A DNA stretch of 8,836 nt from M0108 sp964523415 (GTDB lineage: Bacteria > Pseudomonadota > Gammaproteobacteria > Chromatiales > Chromatiaceae). The DNA is taken from the NCBI GenBank assembly GCA_964523415.1, contig CAZFZB010000115.1, forward strand, positions 1 through 8,836, in the 5' to 3' direction. Each line of letters opens with the position of its first letter. Position 1 is the stretch's first letter. The notes under the pieces were generated by a model. It did no database searches. It saw only the letters and a program-made list of their open reading frames with translations, and was not told the DNA's origin. Positions 1 to 6,906 of the stretch are shown here, piece after piece. The position numbers were made by a program, and so were the translations under genes.

Positions 1-1472
1 TCGATGCCCGCCTCGGCCATGGCGACGGCCCGGAAGATGGCACGACCCTTGTTCATGGTCTCCTGCCATTCCAGTTCCGGTACCGAGTCGGCGACAATGC
101 CGGCTCCGGCCTGGATGTGAAGTTGGCCTTCCTTGATGACGGCGGTACGAATGGCGATAGCCGTATCCATGTTGCCGTTCCAGGACAGGTAGCCGACGGC
201 GCCGGAATAGATGCCGCGCTTGACCGGCTCCAGCTCGTCGATGATCTCCATGGCGCGGATCTTGGGGGCGCCGGAGACGGTACCGGCGGGGAAGGTGGCG
301 CGCAGCACGTCAATGGCGTCGAGTCCCGGCCGTAATTCCCCCAGGACATTGGAGACGATGTGCATGACATGGGAATAGCGCTCGACGATCATGCGCTCGG
401 TGAGATGCACGCTCCCGATGCGGGCGACGCGGCCCACATCGTTGCGGCCCAGGTCTATCAACATCAGGTGCTCCGCCAGCTCCTTGGGGTCGGCCAGGAG
501 TTCCGCCTCCAGGCTGAGGTCCTCGGCCTCGGTATGGCCGCGGCGGCGGGTCCCGGCGATGGGACGGACGGTGACGACACCATCCTCCAGACGGGTGAGG
601 ATCTCTGGCGAGGAGCCGACAATCTGGAAGCTACCCAGGTCCATGAAGTGCATATAGGGGGAGGGGTTGAGGCCCCTTAAGGCCCGATAAAGGTCAAGGG
701 GACGGGCCTGAAAGGGGATGGTCAGGCGCTGGGACAGGACCACCTGCATGCAGTCGCCATCCAGAATATAGTCCTTGATGCGCTGCACCGCATTCTGAAA
801 CCCCCCCTGGGTGAAACCCGAGACGAAGTCGGTCTCACTGACCACACGCGCCGGTCCATGGAGGGGCCGCGGTACATCCCGGCGCATGCGCTGGATGAGG
901 TCACTGATCCGGGCCTCTCCAGCCGCCAGGGTGTCGCCGGCGGTCGGGTCCAGGTGGATGATGAGCAGCATGCGTCCACTCAGGTTGTCAAAAACGACGA
1001 TTTCGTCGGCAACCATGAGCAGAATGTCCGGCGTGCCCAGGGGGTCCGGATTGGGGCATTGGGCCAACCGGGGTTCGATGTAGCGCACCGTGTCGTAGCC
1101 GAAATAGCCGGCCAGGCCACCGGCGAAACGAGGCATGTCCGAGGGCATCGCGGCCACCTTGAAGCGGCGCTGGAAGGCGTCGATCCAGGCCAGGGGGTCC
1201 AGAGTCTCCTCCTCCTCGACCTTCTCCCCGTCCGTCCAGACGCTCATGGTCCGTCCCCGCGCCTCCAGCCGGGTACGACAAGGCAAGACCAGGATGGAGT
1301 AGCGCCCCCACTTCTCACCGCCCTGCACCGATTCGAAGAGACAGGAATAGGGTTCACCGGCGAGCTTGAGGTAGGCGCTAAGAGGGGTGTCGAGGTCGGC
1401 GAGGACCTCACGGACCAGTGGGATGCGGTTATAGCCCTGGGTAGCCAGGGCGGCGTAACTTGCTGGGGTCAT
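1..1472 (-). CDS. trpE: Anthranilate synthase component I (partial at 3' end)
   Basis: TrpE converts chorismate and ammonia (or glutamine via TrpG) to anthranilate, the first step of tryptophan synthesis, in the cytosol. 490 codons are readable with no break; the frame runs off the window edge at ...AEAGI, so only about 5-15 residues should be missing. The N-terminal domain holds a CLFES segment near residue 45, equivalent to the LLES tryptophan feedback site, so inhibition by tryptophan is probably retained. The chorismate-binding domain (about 225-485) carries IAGTRRRG, AEHLMLIDLGRNDVGR, FPAGTVSGAPKIRAMEIID (near 392-410) and IQAGAGIVADSVPELEW. This combination marks TrpE rather than PabB or isochorismate synthase. 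The ATG at 1472 is preceded by GGAG at a suitable distance and gives the usual N-terminus (...GYNRIPLVREVLADLDTP). It lies 127 bases downstream of gph. trpG would be expected next, outside the window. Confidence 0.97.
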   Translation of the reverse strand, partial: MTPASYAALATQGYNRIPLVREVLADLDTPLSAYLKLAGEPYSCLFESVQGGEKWGRYSILVLPCRTRLEARGRTMSVWTDGEKVEEEETLDPLAWIDAFQRRFKVAAMPSDMPRFAGGLAGYFGYDTVRYIEPRLAQCPNPDPLGTPDILLMVADEIVVFDNLSGRMLLIIHLDPTAGDTLAAGEARISDLIQRMRRDVPRPLHGPARVVSETDFVSGFTQGGFQNAVQRIKDYILDGDCMQVVLSQRLTIPFQARPLDLYRALRGLNPSPYMHFMDLGSFQIVGSSPEILTRLEDGVVTVRPIAGTRRRGHTEAEDLSLEAELLADPKELAEHLMLIDLGRNDVGRVARIGSVHLTERMIVERYSHVMHIVSNVLGELRPGLDAIDVLRATFPAGTVSGAPKIRAMEIIDELEPVKRGIYSGAVGYLSWNGNMDTAIAIRTAVIKEGQLHIQAGAGIVADSVPELEWQETMNKGRAIFRAVAMAEAGI

Positions 1473-1599
1473 GGGGGTCTCCAGGAGGATGACGAGGGGT
1501 TGGGGACGCTGATCGGCTCAGAGACACCATCGCCATCGCCGCCCCCCGCCCCCATGAGGGAGGTATCGGATCAGCACCCTGAAAGCCGGCCTCTCCACC

Positions 1600-2274
1600 T
1601 CAGGCTGACCCCTCCAGCAAACCCTGGACCTCGACCAGGGAGTCCATGACCGCGTCCGGGTGGAAATCCCGGATATCCTGGCCGTGGTTATAGCCATAAC
1701 TCATACAGAAGATGTGAAAGCCCGCGGCCCGGGCGGCCTTCACGTCACTCACCGAGTCCCCGATCATGAGGGCCTCGGCGGGTTTAACGCCAAAATGCGC
1801 CGCGGCATGGAGCAAAGGCAGTGGGTCCGGCTTGTTGCGGGGCAGACTGTCGCCGCTGATGACGATCTCGAACTCTTCCCGAACCCCCAGGTCTCGCAGC
1901 AGGGGCTCGGTAAACTGGGCAGCCTTGTTGGTGACGCAGCCGAGCCGGTAGCGATTGCTTTTGAGCCAGTTTAGCCCCTCGCGAATTCCGGGATAGAGGC
2001 AGGAACGCCGGGAGGTATTATCCCGATAGAGTTCCAGGAAAATGGGGTAGGCCCGCTCGAAATCTACCGCCTCCGGCTCCCCCTCCAATTGGCCGATAAG
2101 GGAACGGCGCACTAGGCGCTCCACGCCGTTGCCCACCCAGTTGCGCACGGCCGTCTCCCCATGGGGAGGGCGGCCCAATCGCGACATCATGGCATCGACG
2201 CAATAGGCCAGATCCGGCACGCTGTCCACCAGGGTACCGTCCACGTCGATCAGGATCATCCGGGGCCGCATCAT
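1600..2274 (-). CDS. gph: Phosphoglycolate phosphatase, HAD superfamily
   Basis: This enzyme probably hydrolyses 2-phosphoglycolate to glycolate, removing a product of RuBisCO oxygenation or of DNA end repair. The 224-residue protein is of normal Gph length. It has all four HAD motifs: DVDGTLVDS at 10-18 (nucleophile D10, acid/base D12), VTNK at 114-117, NKPDP with K148, and GDSVSD at 172-177 (D173, D177). The segment between motifs I and II fits the helical cap of subfamily I. The start is ATG at 2274, 8 bases after the rpe stop; a second ATG follows at 2271 and a third at 2259, so the exact N-terminus is open by up to five residues. The position between rpe and trpE is a familiar gammaproteobacterial arrangement and supports Gph over other HAD phosphatases, but substrate specificity cannot be read from the sequence. 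Confidence 0.94.
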   Translation of the reverse strand: MMRPRMILIDVDGTLVDSVPDLAYCVDAMMSRLGRPPHGETAVRNWVGNGVERLVRRSLIGQLEGEPEAVDFERAYPIFLELYRDNTSRRSCLYPGIREGLNWLKSNRYRLGCVTNKAAQFTEPLLRDLGVREEFEIVISGDSLPRNKPDPLPLLHAAAHFGVKPAEALMIGDSVSDVKAARAAGFHIFCMSYGYNHGQDIRDFHPDAVMDSLVEVQGLLEGSA

Positions 2275-2282
2275 CCTGGGCC

Positions 2283-2975
2283 TCAGCCGCCGACGCTGGC
2301 GAGGGCGGTACGCATCTGGCGGACAATGGTGTCATAGCGATGGGGGTCCTCGGCCTTACCATAGCCGAAGAGGCCAGAGCCGGAGACGAAGGTATCAGCC
2401 CCAGCAGCCTTGATCTCGGCGATGTTATCGGCCTTGACGCCACCATCGATCTCCAGGCGAATGTCATAACTCGAGGCATCGATCATCCTGCGCGCCTGGC
2501 GCAGCTTTTCCATGGTGGCGGGGATGAAGCTCTGGCCCCCAAAGCCGGGGTTGACAGACATCAGCAGGATCATGTCCACCTTGTCCATCACAAAGTCCAG
2601 ATAACTCAAAGGGGTGGCGGGATTGAACACCAAGCCTGCCTTGCAGCCCTCGTTGCGGATGAGTTGGAGGGTGCGGTCGATGTGCTCGCTAGCCTCGGGG
2701 TGGAAGGTGATGTAGGTGGCACCGGCCTTGGCGAAGTCGGGGACAATACGGTCCACTGGCTTGACCATCAGGTGGACATCAATGGGGGCGGTAACCCCAT
2801 GCTTGCGCAAGGCCTCGCACACCAGAGGGCCTATGGTCAGATTGGGCACGTAGTGATTGTCCATGACATCGAAATGGACTATATCGGCGCCAGCGGCCAA
2901 GACATTATCGACTTCCTCGCCCAACTTGGCGAAGTCGGCGGACAGGATGGAGGGGGCGATGAAATCAATGGCCAT
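2283..2975 (-). CDS. rpe: Ribulose-phosphate 3-epimerase
   Basis: Rpe interconverts D-ribulose 5-phosphate and D-xylulose 5-phosphate in the pentose-phosphate pathway (and the Calvin cycle, if the host has one). The 230-residue protein is a complete TIM-barrel epimerase of standard length. Visible motifs are APSILSADFAKLG at 7-19, HFDVMDNHYVPN at 34-45, DVHLMV at 66-71, MSVNPGFGGQ at 139-148, EIDGGV at 175-180 and the phosphate-binding GSGLFG near the end. The metal and catalytic residues H34, D36, H68 and D177 are all present. The frame stays open upstream to an ATG at 3056, but those 27 extra residues are Pro/Arg-rich and unlike the family. ATG 2975 puts MAIDFIAPSILSAD at the normal N-terminus, with a purine-rich AGAAGAGA stretch upstream. 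It is first of the tight rpe-gph pair; a possible -10 (TACAGT on the minus strand, 3050-3045) lies in the 168-base gap to djlA. Confidence 0.97.
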   Translation of the reverse strand: MAIDFIAPSILSADFAKLGEEVDNVLAAGADIVHFDVMDNHYVPNLTIGPLVCEALRKHGVTAPIDVHLMVKPVDRIVPDFAKAGATYITFHPEASEHIDRTLQLIRNEGCKAGLVFNPATPLSYLDFVMDKVDMILLMSVNPGFGGQSFIPATMEKLRQARRMIDASSYDIRLEIDGGVKADNIAEIKAAGADTFVSGSGLFGYGKAEDPHRYDTIVRQMRTALASVGG

Positions 2976-3143
2976 GGCTGTGTCTCTTCTCTTGTACCGG
3001 CATGGCCAGGAAGGGCCCCCGGGGCTGTTGTATCTAAAAGGCGCACTGTACCCCAAGCCGGTAGGAATTTCACCCGAACCAGTCCGGGCCTTTCAATACA
3101 GGCGATCATTCCCCAGCCTGACGAAGGACCACTGATCCTTACC

Positions 3144-3965
3144 TCACACCTTCCTGGCTGCGGTGATCATCTCGTAGGCTTGGCGGATCTCATGGGTCTT
3201 CTGACTAGCTAGCTTCATCATTTCCTCCGGCAAGCCCTTGGAAACGAGTTTATCGGGATGATGCTGACTGATGAGGCGGCGGTAGGCGCGCTTGACCTCG
3301 GCATCCGTGGCCTGGGAGGACAGCCCCAGCAACCCATAGGCCTGCTCCAAGGTCGGACCCCGTGGCGCGGTGGGACGTCCACCGGCACCCGCCGCTCCGG
3401 GTCCACCAGCCGCGAATTCCCATTGCAGCCCCGCCAGTTGTTCCATGCGGCTGAACAGAAACTCGGGTATGCCCAGTTGCTCGCGAATGCGGTTCAGGAT
3501 GTGCCGCTCTCCGGGGGCGGGGATGCCATCGGCATAGGCGGCCTGAATCTGGATCTCCAGGAAGATCTGCAAGAGAGTGGCGCGACGGTGACACTCACGC
3601 CGGAACTGAGTCAGAACCCCGTCCAGATCGAAATCGTCGGCCTTGCCCCGATTGAACAACTGGATAGCGGTGGCACGCAGTTCCGCCGACAGATCCATGC
3701 GCTGCATGACCGCCTCGGCCAGCGCTATCTCCCGCGGCGAGACCCGGCCATCGGCCTTGGCGATGTGGCCCAGGACGGAAAAGGTGGCGGTAAAGAAGGC
3801 GGTTTGGACCCGCTCCCGGTCGCCGGTATCCATTTCCTCAGTACCCTGCAGGGATGCCATCCCCTTGTCCAGTTTATGGCCGAGAACACCACCCAAGAGG
3901 GCGCCCAAGGGACCACCCAACATGAACCCCAGGGCCCCGCCTACGACCTTGCCCCACCACGCCAT
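3144..3965 (-). CDS. djlA: DjlA-type membrane-anchored DnaJ co-chaperone (TerB + J domain)
   Basis: DjlA proteins sit in the inner membrane with a cytosolic J domain that stimulates DnaK. In E. coli they affect envelope stress and capsule signalling. The 273-residue protein has the full DjlA layout: MAWWGK followed by one glycine-rich membrane segment (about 5-30), ending in the GHKLDK motif; a TerB-like helical domain (about 50-170) with two acidic ADGRVSP and YADGIPAPGE segments and the conserved LEIQIQAAYADG; a Gly/Ala/Pro linker (about 187-203); and a C-terminal J domain (about 206-273) with the essential HPD at 236-238. It ends directly after the J domain, as is normal for DjlA. The start at 3965 gives the expected N-terminus, though no strong ribosome binding site is seen. 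It lies 131 bases downstream of the sugar kinase and 168 bases upstream of rpe, so it may be a separate unit. A weak TTTACT-N15-TATATC promoter candidate lies at 4028-4002. Confidence 0.93.
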   Translation of the reverse strand: MAWWGKVVGGALGFMLGGPLGALLGGVLGHKLDKGMASLQGTEEMDTGDRERVQTAFFTATFSVLGHIAKADGRVSPREIALAEAVMQRMDLSAELRATAIQLFNRGKADDFDLDGVLTQFRRECHRRATLLQIFLEIQIQAAYADGIPAPGERHILNRIREQLGIPEFLFSRMEQLAGLQWEFAAGGPGAAGAGGRPTAPRGPTLEQAYGLLGLSSQATDAEVKRAYRRLISQHHPDKLVSKGLPEEMMKLASQKTHEIRQAYEMITAARKV

Positions 3966-4075
3966 GCCGATCTACCCCGCCTTTGGTCCAGTTGCCTTGT
4001 CGATATACCGCGCCACTAACAGAGTAAACCCATTAGGGGCGAAAGGCCACGCACAACCCTGCTCCGATATCAAAG

Positions 4076-4093
4076 CAGCCCTCCAGGAGGCTG
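4076..4093 (-). terminator. Weak hairpin at the end of the sugar kinase gene
   Basis: Just after the kinase stop, CAGCC (4076-4080) pairs with GGCTG (4089-4093) around an 8-base loop. On the minus strand it is followed by GCTTTGATAT, a poor T-run. It could be a weak terminator or pause between the kinase and djlA, but the stem is short and the tract imperfect. Confidence 0.25.
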
Positions 4094-4096
4094 ATC

Positions 4097-5020
4097 TCAC
4101 CGCCAGCCCGCCCCTTGGGCACTAGCCACCACCCCCTCGAGTCCCCGCCGGCCGCACTTATGCCCCGCCAGGTTCGTGGCCCGCGCCAACACGACTTCCG
4201 AGGCCAGCCCCCTCCGCAGGCCATCGATCAGGGCGGCGTTAAAGACATCACCCGCGGCCAGGGTGTCCACAAGGGGGCTTATGGCAGGGGCGGGGGCATA
4301 ATAGAGGGGACCCTGCCGGGCTTGTCCATAGGCGCCCCCCTCACCCCAGGCTAGAAAGAGGAGTTCCGCCGAGGTCTTGGGCCAATGGGCAGCAAGGAAG
4401 GCCTCCGGCTCGCGGTGGCCCGATGCCAAGACATAGGCGCGGGAGAAGAACAGGATCCAGGGTCCCACCAAAAGGCTATCGAGACCCGGACGCGGCTTTT
4501 CGATTTCCAAGGAGATTGGCAAATCCGGGCGTCGCGCCGCCGCGTCCCGCAGCATTGCGGACGTCTCCACCGGGTTACGGCCCTCGAAATGCAGCCAACC
4601 ATAGGTTGACAGGGGCTGGCTGGTGAAATCCTGGGCTTCCAGCTCTGGCAAGTCACGGAAATGGACGATGGACCTGCTGCCGGTGGCCCGGCTTAAGGTA
4701 ACGCAGGATAAAGGGGACTGGTACCCCGTCCAGCGCCGCGCCGCAGAGGTGTCGATACCCAGCTCCACCAGTGCCGCCAGGATCTCGTCGCTAGCGGCAT
4801 CATCGGCCAGAGTGCCGCACCAGGCACAGGCATGACCCAACTGGCGCAACAGACTCAGGGTATTAGCGACATTGCCGCCAAGGCGCCAGTCCTGGGTCAG
4901 GGCCCGCACCTCCTCATCCTCGCCGGGGTAACGCTCCACCTCGCGGACAATATCCAGAACGGCGCACCCCACCCCCAGCAGGGCCAGGTTTGCGTGATGG
5001 GACAAACTCTTAAGATCCAC
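4097..5020 (-). CDS. Ketohexokinase-like sugar kinase, PfkB family
   Basis: This is a PfkB (ribokinase) family kinase that probably phosphorylates a sugar or sugar derivative with ATP in the cytosol. The 307 residues from the GTG start hold GVGCAVLDIV (16-25, substrate-contact D23), RLGGNVANTL (46-55), WLHFEGRNPVE, ISLEIEKPRPGL, an LAWGEGGAYG stretch, the DTLAAGDVFNAALI signature with catalytic base D258, and AGHKCGRRGLEGVV. The GRN, EIEKPR and AGxKCGxxGxxG elements resemble animal ketohexokinase (fructokinase) more than ribokinase, 1-phosphofructokinase or KdgK, as I recall those families. The true sugar is unknown. Start choice: the frame is open to an ATG at 5206, but the added 62 residues look non-coding and run through the control region. 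GTG 5020 has a clear GGAGG six bases upstream and places GVGCAVLD at the usual distance from the N-terminus. The frame stays intact to TGA at 4097. Confidence 0.85.
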   Translation of the reverse strand: MDLKSLSHHANLALLGVGCAVLDIVREVERYPGEDEEVRALTQDWRLGGNVANTLSLLRQLGHACAWCGTLADDAASDEILAALVELGIDTSAARRWTGYQSPLSCVTLSRATGSRSIVHFRDLPELEAQDFTSQPLSTYGWLHFEGRNPVETSAMLRDAAARRPDLPISLEIEKPRPGLDSLLVGPWILFFSRAYVLASGHREPEAFLAAHWPKTSAELLFLAWGEGGAYGQARQGPLYYAPAPAISPLVDTLAAGDVFNAALIDGLRRGLASEVVLARATNLAGHKCGRRGLEGVVASAQGAGWR

Positions 5021-5107
5021 ACCAGCCCTCCGCCGGTTCTTGGGAGCCAGGCCAACCGTCCTTTCCTGCGTCGGCAGACCGGTTGTTGTTGGAGGAAGGA
5101 GAGCCCT

Positions 5108-5136
5108 TTGTCCTCCTGGCCGTCCTGAAATGTTAT
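5108..5136 (+). promoter_or_regulatory. Candidate znuA promoter
   Basis: TTGTCC (5108-5113) and TGTTAT (5131-5136) are separated by exactly 17 bases and each matches the sigma-70 consensus at four of six positions. Transcription would start near 5143, giving a leader of about 105 bases before the znuA ATG. The -10 hexamer lies inside the Zur-like half site, which is where a zinc-responsive repressor would be expected to act. This is inference from pattern only. Confidence 0.4.
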
Positions 5137-5137
5137 A
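5127..5137. promoter_or_regulatory. Zur-like operator half site
   Basis: GAAATGTTATA matches, base for base, one arm of the gammaproteobacterial Zur box as I recall it (GAAATGTTATA-N-TATAACATTTC). The opposite arm is poor: only 4 of 11 bases agree, mostly a core TAA at 5141-5143. On the minus strand the same bases read TATAAC (5137-5132), a good -10 for the divergent sugar kinase, although no convincing -35 is seen for it. A metal-loaded Zur bound here could silence znuA and perhaps the kinase too. The location upstream of a zinc importer is the main support. Confidence 0.45.
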
Positions 5138-5142
5138 CCCTA

Positions 5143-5206
5143 ATGGGGCGGGAAGGTGGCGGCACCCACAGTAGCTTGCCTGCCCCTTCAGGAGAAACCC
5201 GCCCAT
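5143..5206 (+). promoter_or_regulatory. Structured 5' leader of znuA
   Basis: GGGCGGG (5146-5152) is the exact reverse complement of CCCGCCC (5198-5204). AT/AT extends the stem by two more pairs (5143-5144 with 5205-5206) if G5145 is bulged. Inside the enclosed 45 bases, GGTG (5155-5158) can pair with CACC (5163-5166) around a GCGG loop. The stem starts at the predicted transcription start, so most of the znuA leader could be folded. An AGGAGA (5190-5195) lies in the enclosed region but no start codon follows at the right distance. Whether this is a regulatory RNA or chance pairing in GC-rich DNA is not known. Confidence 0.3.
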
Positions 5207-5248
5207 CGCTAGCCTTGTTCACATCCTCGATCCAGCAAGACCTTGTCC

Positions 5249-6130
5249 ATGCGCTTACTACTGAAGTGGCTCGTCCTCCTGTGGCCCCTGGCGGGTCTGG
5301 CCAAACCCCTGGAGGTCTTCGTCAGCGTCCTGCCCCAAGCCACCTTCCTAGCCAAGGTGGGGGGAGAACATGTCAAGGTAGAGGCCCTGACGCGGCCCGG
5401 TCAGAGTCCCGAGACCTTCGAGCCCACCCCCCAACAGGTGGCGGACCTTGCCCATGCCGATCTCTTCATCGGTATCGGCATGCCCTTCGAACAAGCCTGG
5501 ATGCCGCGCCTGCAGGCGGCCAACCCCCGCATGCAGGTCATGGACGCCCGGGAAGGCATGGCTTTGTTACCCCTGATCCCTCATGGTCATGAGGAGGATC
5601 AGGACCCCGCTGACCCTGTTCACCAGACGGACGCGGCCGGTGATCCCCACCTCTGGACCAGTCCTCTCCTGGTGGCACGGATGTCGGCCAATATCCGCGA
5701 CACCCTGACCGCTCTCGATCCACCCCATGCCGAGGATTATGCCCGCAACCAGGCCCAGTTCGCCGCGGAACTGGAGGCCTTGGACCGGGACATCCGCGCC
5801 CAACTCCAAGATCTGCCCACTCGGAAATTCCTGGTCTTCCACCCCGCTTGGGGCTACTTTGCCCAGGCCTATGAACTGACTCAGGTACCGATCGAACAGG
5901 GAGGCAAGGAGCCGGGTGCCCGGACTCTGGTCGCCTTGATCGAGCAGTCCAAGCGGGATGGGATCCGCGTCGTCTTCACTCAGCCCCAGTCCGACCCGCG
6001 TTTCGCCGAGCAGATCGCCCACGCCATCGGTGGAGAGGTCATTACCATCGACCCCCTGGCCCTGGACTACGTGGCCAACCTGCGTGCGATGGCACGTAAG
6101 CTTGCCATGGCCACCAAGCCCAAGCCATGA
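5249..6130 (+). CDS. znuA: Periplasmic zinc-binding protein of a metal ABC transporter
   Basis: This is a cluster A-I (TroA/ZnuA) solute-binding protein that captures zinc, or possibly manganese, in the periplasm and delivers it to ZnuB. The 293-residue product has a short signal peptide (hydrophobic 3-17, probable cleavage after LAGLA at 18). It then shows SVLPQATFLAKVGG, the SPETFEPTP loop at 53-61, a short His/acid loop (112-134, with H112, H114, H125), DPHLW at 132-136 (ligand H134), FHPAWGYF at 197-204 (ligand H198), GGKEPG at 218-223 and ITIDPLALDY (likely ligand D268). At the usual first-histidine position (PHTFEP type) it has E55. ATG 5249 is chosen; an in-frame TTG at 5243 would add only two residues, and the ribosome binding site is weak for either. 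The stop overlaps the znuC start by four bases (ATGA). Zinc rather than manganese is suggested by the Zur-like half site. Confidence 0.88.
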   Translation: MRLLLKWLVLLWPLAGLAKPLEVFVSVLPQATFLAKVGGEHVKVEALTRPGQSPETFEPTPQQVADLAHADLFIGIGMPFEQAWMPRLQAANPRMQVMDAREGMALLPLIPHGHEEDQDPADPVHQTDAAGDPHLWTSPLLVARMSANIRDTLTALDPPHAEDYARNQAQFAAELEALDRDIRAQLQDLPTRKFLVFHPAWGYFAQAYELTQVPIEQGGKEPGARTLVALIEQSKRDGIRVVFTQPQSDPRFAEQIAHAIGGEVITIDPLALDYVANLRAMARKLAMATKPKP

Positions 6131-6906
6131 CCAGCCTGCTCCCCGCGATCGAGGTCCACAACCTCACCTTTTCCTACGGCTCCGCACCTGTCCTCGAGGA
6201 CGTCAGCCTGAGGGTGGACCCAGGGGAGTTTCTCGGCATCGTTGGCCCCAATGCCGGCGGAAAGAGCACCTTGCTGCGCCTCATCCTCGGCCTGCTCAGT
6301 CCCCAATCGGGTCAGATCCAGGTTTTGGGCCGGCCCCCGGGCACCGCCAGCCGCCAAATCGGCTATGTGCCTCAATATCCGAGCTTTCCACGCGATTTTC
6401 CGATTACGGTGGAGCAGGCGGTGTTACTGGCGCGCATCGGCGACGGGCAGGGTCGTCCCTTAGCCGGGTTCTGGCCCGGCCGTTATAGCCGGGCTGATCG
6501 CGACATCACCGATCGTGCCCTGGCCGAGGTGGAGGCTCTGGACCTGGCCCGCCGTCGCATCGGCAGCCTCTCCGGAGGCCAGTTGCAGCGCGTCCTCCTG
6601 GCTCGTGCCCTGGCCGGTGAGCCCCGCATCCTGATCCTGGACGAACCCACGGCCAACATCGACCAGCGCCTGGAGGGAGACATCTTCGACCTGTTGCGGC
6701 GACTTAACGCCCGCCTGACCATCCTGGTCGTCTCCCACGATATTGGCTTTATCTCCAGTTATGTCACCCGCGTCGCTTGCGTCAACCGCACCTTGGCCTG
6801 CCACCACACCGACGCCATCGACGGCCAGATCATCCAGAATCTCTATGGCGAGACGGTACGGATGGTGGCCCATCGGCACCAGAACCAACAGACCGATCAT
6901 GCATGA
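6127..6906 (+). CDS. znuC: Zinc/metal ABC transporter ATP-binding protein
   Basis: This cytoplasmic ATPase powers metal import through ZnuB. The 259-residue protein has every expected ABC motif: an aromatic Y17 in the A-loop, Walker A GPNAGGKST (40-48), Q-loop YVPQ (Q83), signature LSGGQLQR (148-155), Walker B ILILDEPT (168-175) with E173, D-loop NID (177-179) and switch H204 in VSHD. CVNRTLACHH in the C-terminal part resembles the CLN-L-CHG segment typical of metal-type ATPases (ZnuC, MntB), as opposed to amino-acid or sugar transporters. The tail is unusual in being rich in His and Gln (AHRHQNQQTDHA). The ATG overlaps the znuA stop and the gene's own stop overlaps the znuB start by 8 bases, so the three genes are translationally coupled. 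Confidence 0.94.
   Translation: MTSLLPAIEVHNLTFSYGSAPVLEDVSLRVDPGEFLGIVGPNAGGKSTLLRLILGLLSPQSGQIQVLGRPPGTASRQIGYVPQYPSFPRDFPITVEQAVLLARIGDGQGRPLAGFWPGRYSRADRDITDRALAEVEALDLARRRIGSLSGGQLQRVLLARALAGEPRILILDEPTANIDQRLEGDIFDLLRRLNARLTILVVSHDIGFISSYVTRVACVNRTLACHHTDAIDGQIIQNLYGETVRMVAHRHQNQQTDHA

Noticed and set aside
858..1649. Long plus-strand open frame (263 codons) opposite trpE and the gph-trpE gap
   Set aside because: It lies antisense to an unbroken, motif-complete trpE; its protein has no recognisable domain. Long antisense frames are common in GC-rich DNA.
2976..3056. Upstream extension of rpe to an ATG at 3056
   Set aside because: The 27 extra residues are absent from the usual family N-terminus and run through the likely promoter/leader.
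2340..3212. Plus-strand open frame (290 codons) opposite rpe
   Set aside because: It is antisense to a complete Rpe with all catalytic residues and looks like a reverse-strand shadow.
3258..4019. Plus-strand open frame (253 codons) opposite djlA
   Set aside because: The minus strand encodes an intact DjlA from anchor to J domain, and the plus-strand product shows no family features.
4002..4028. Possible djlA promoter TTTACT-N15-TATATC on the minus strand
   Set aside because: Both hexamers are only 4/6 matches and the 15-base spacing is poor, so it is noted under djlA but not listed as its own feature.
5021..5206. Upstream extension of the sugar kinase to an ATG at 5206
   Set aside because: The 62 added residues are unlike any kinase and cross the promoter and Zur-like site. 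GTG 5020 has a strong, well-spaced GGAGG.
5083..5592. Plus-strand frame across the znuA leader and the front of znuA, including an ATG at 5143
   Set aside because: It overlaps the znuA coding region in another frame, its product is low-complexity Pro/Arg/Gly-rich, and no ribosome binding site precedes the ATG.
6743..6898. Upstream extension of znuB inside znuC
   Set aside because: This stretch is an out-of-frame reading of znuC. The permease fold begins at the ATG at 6899.
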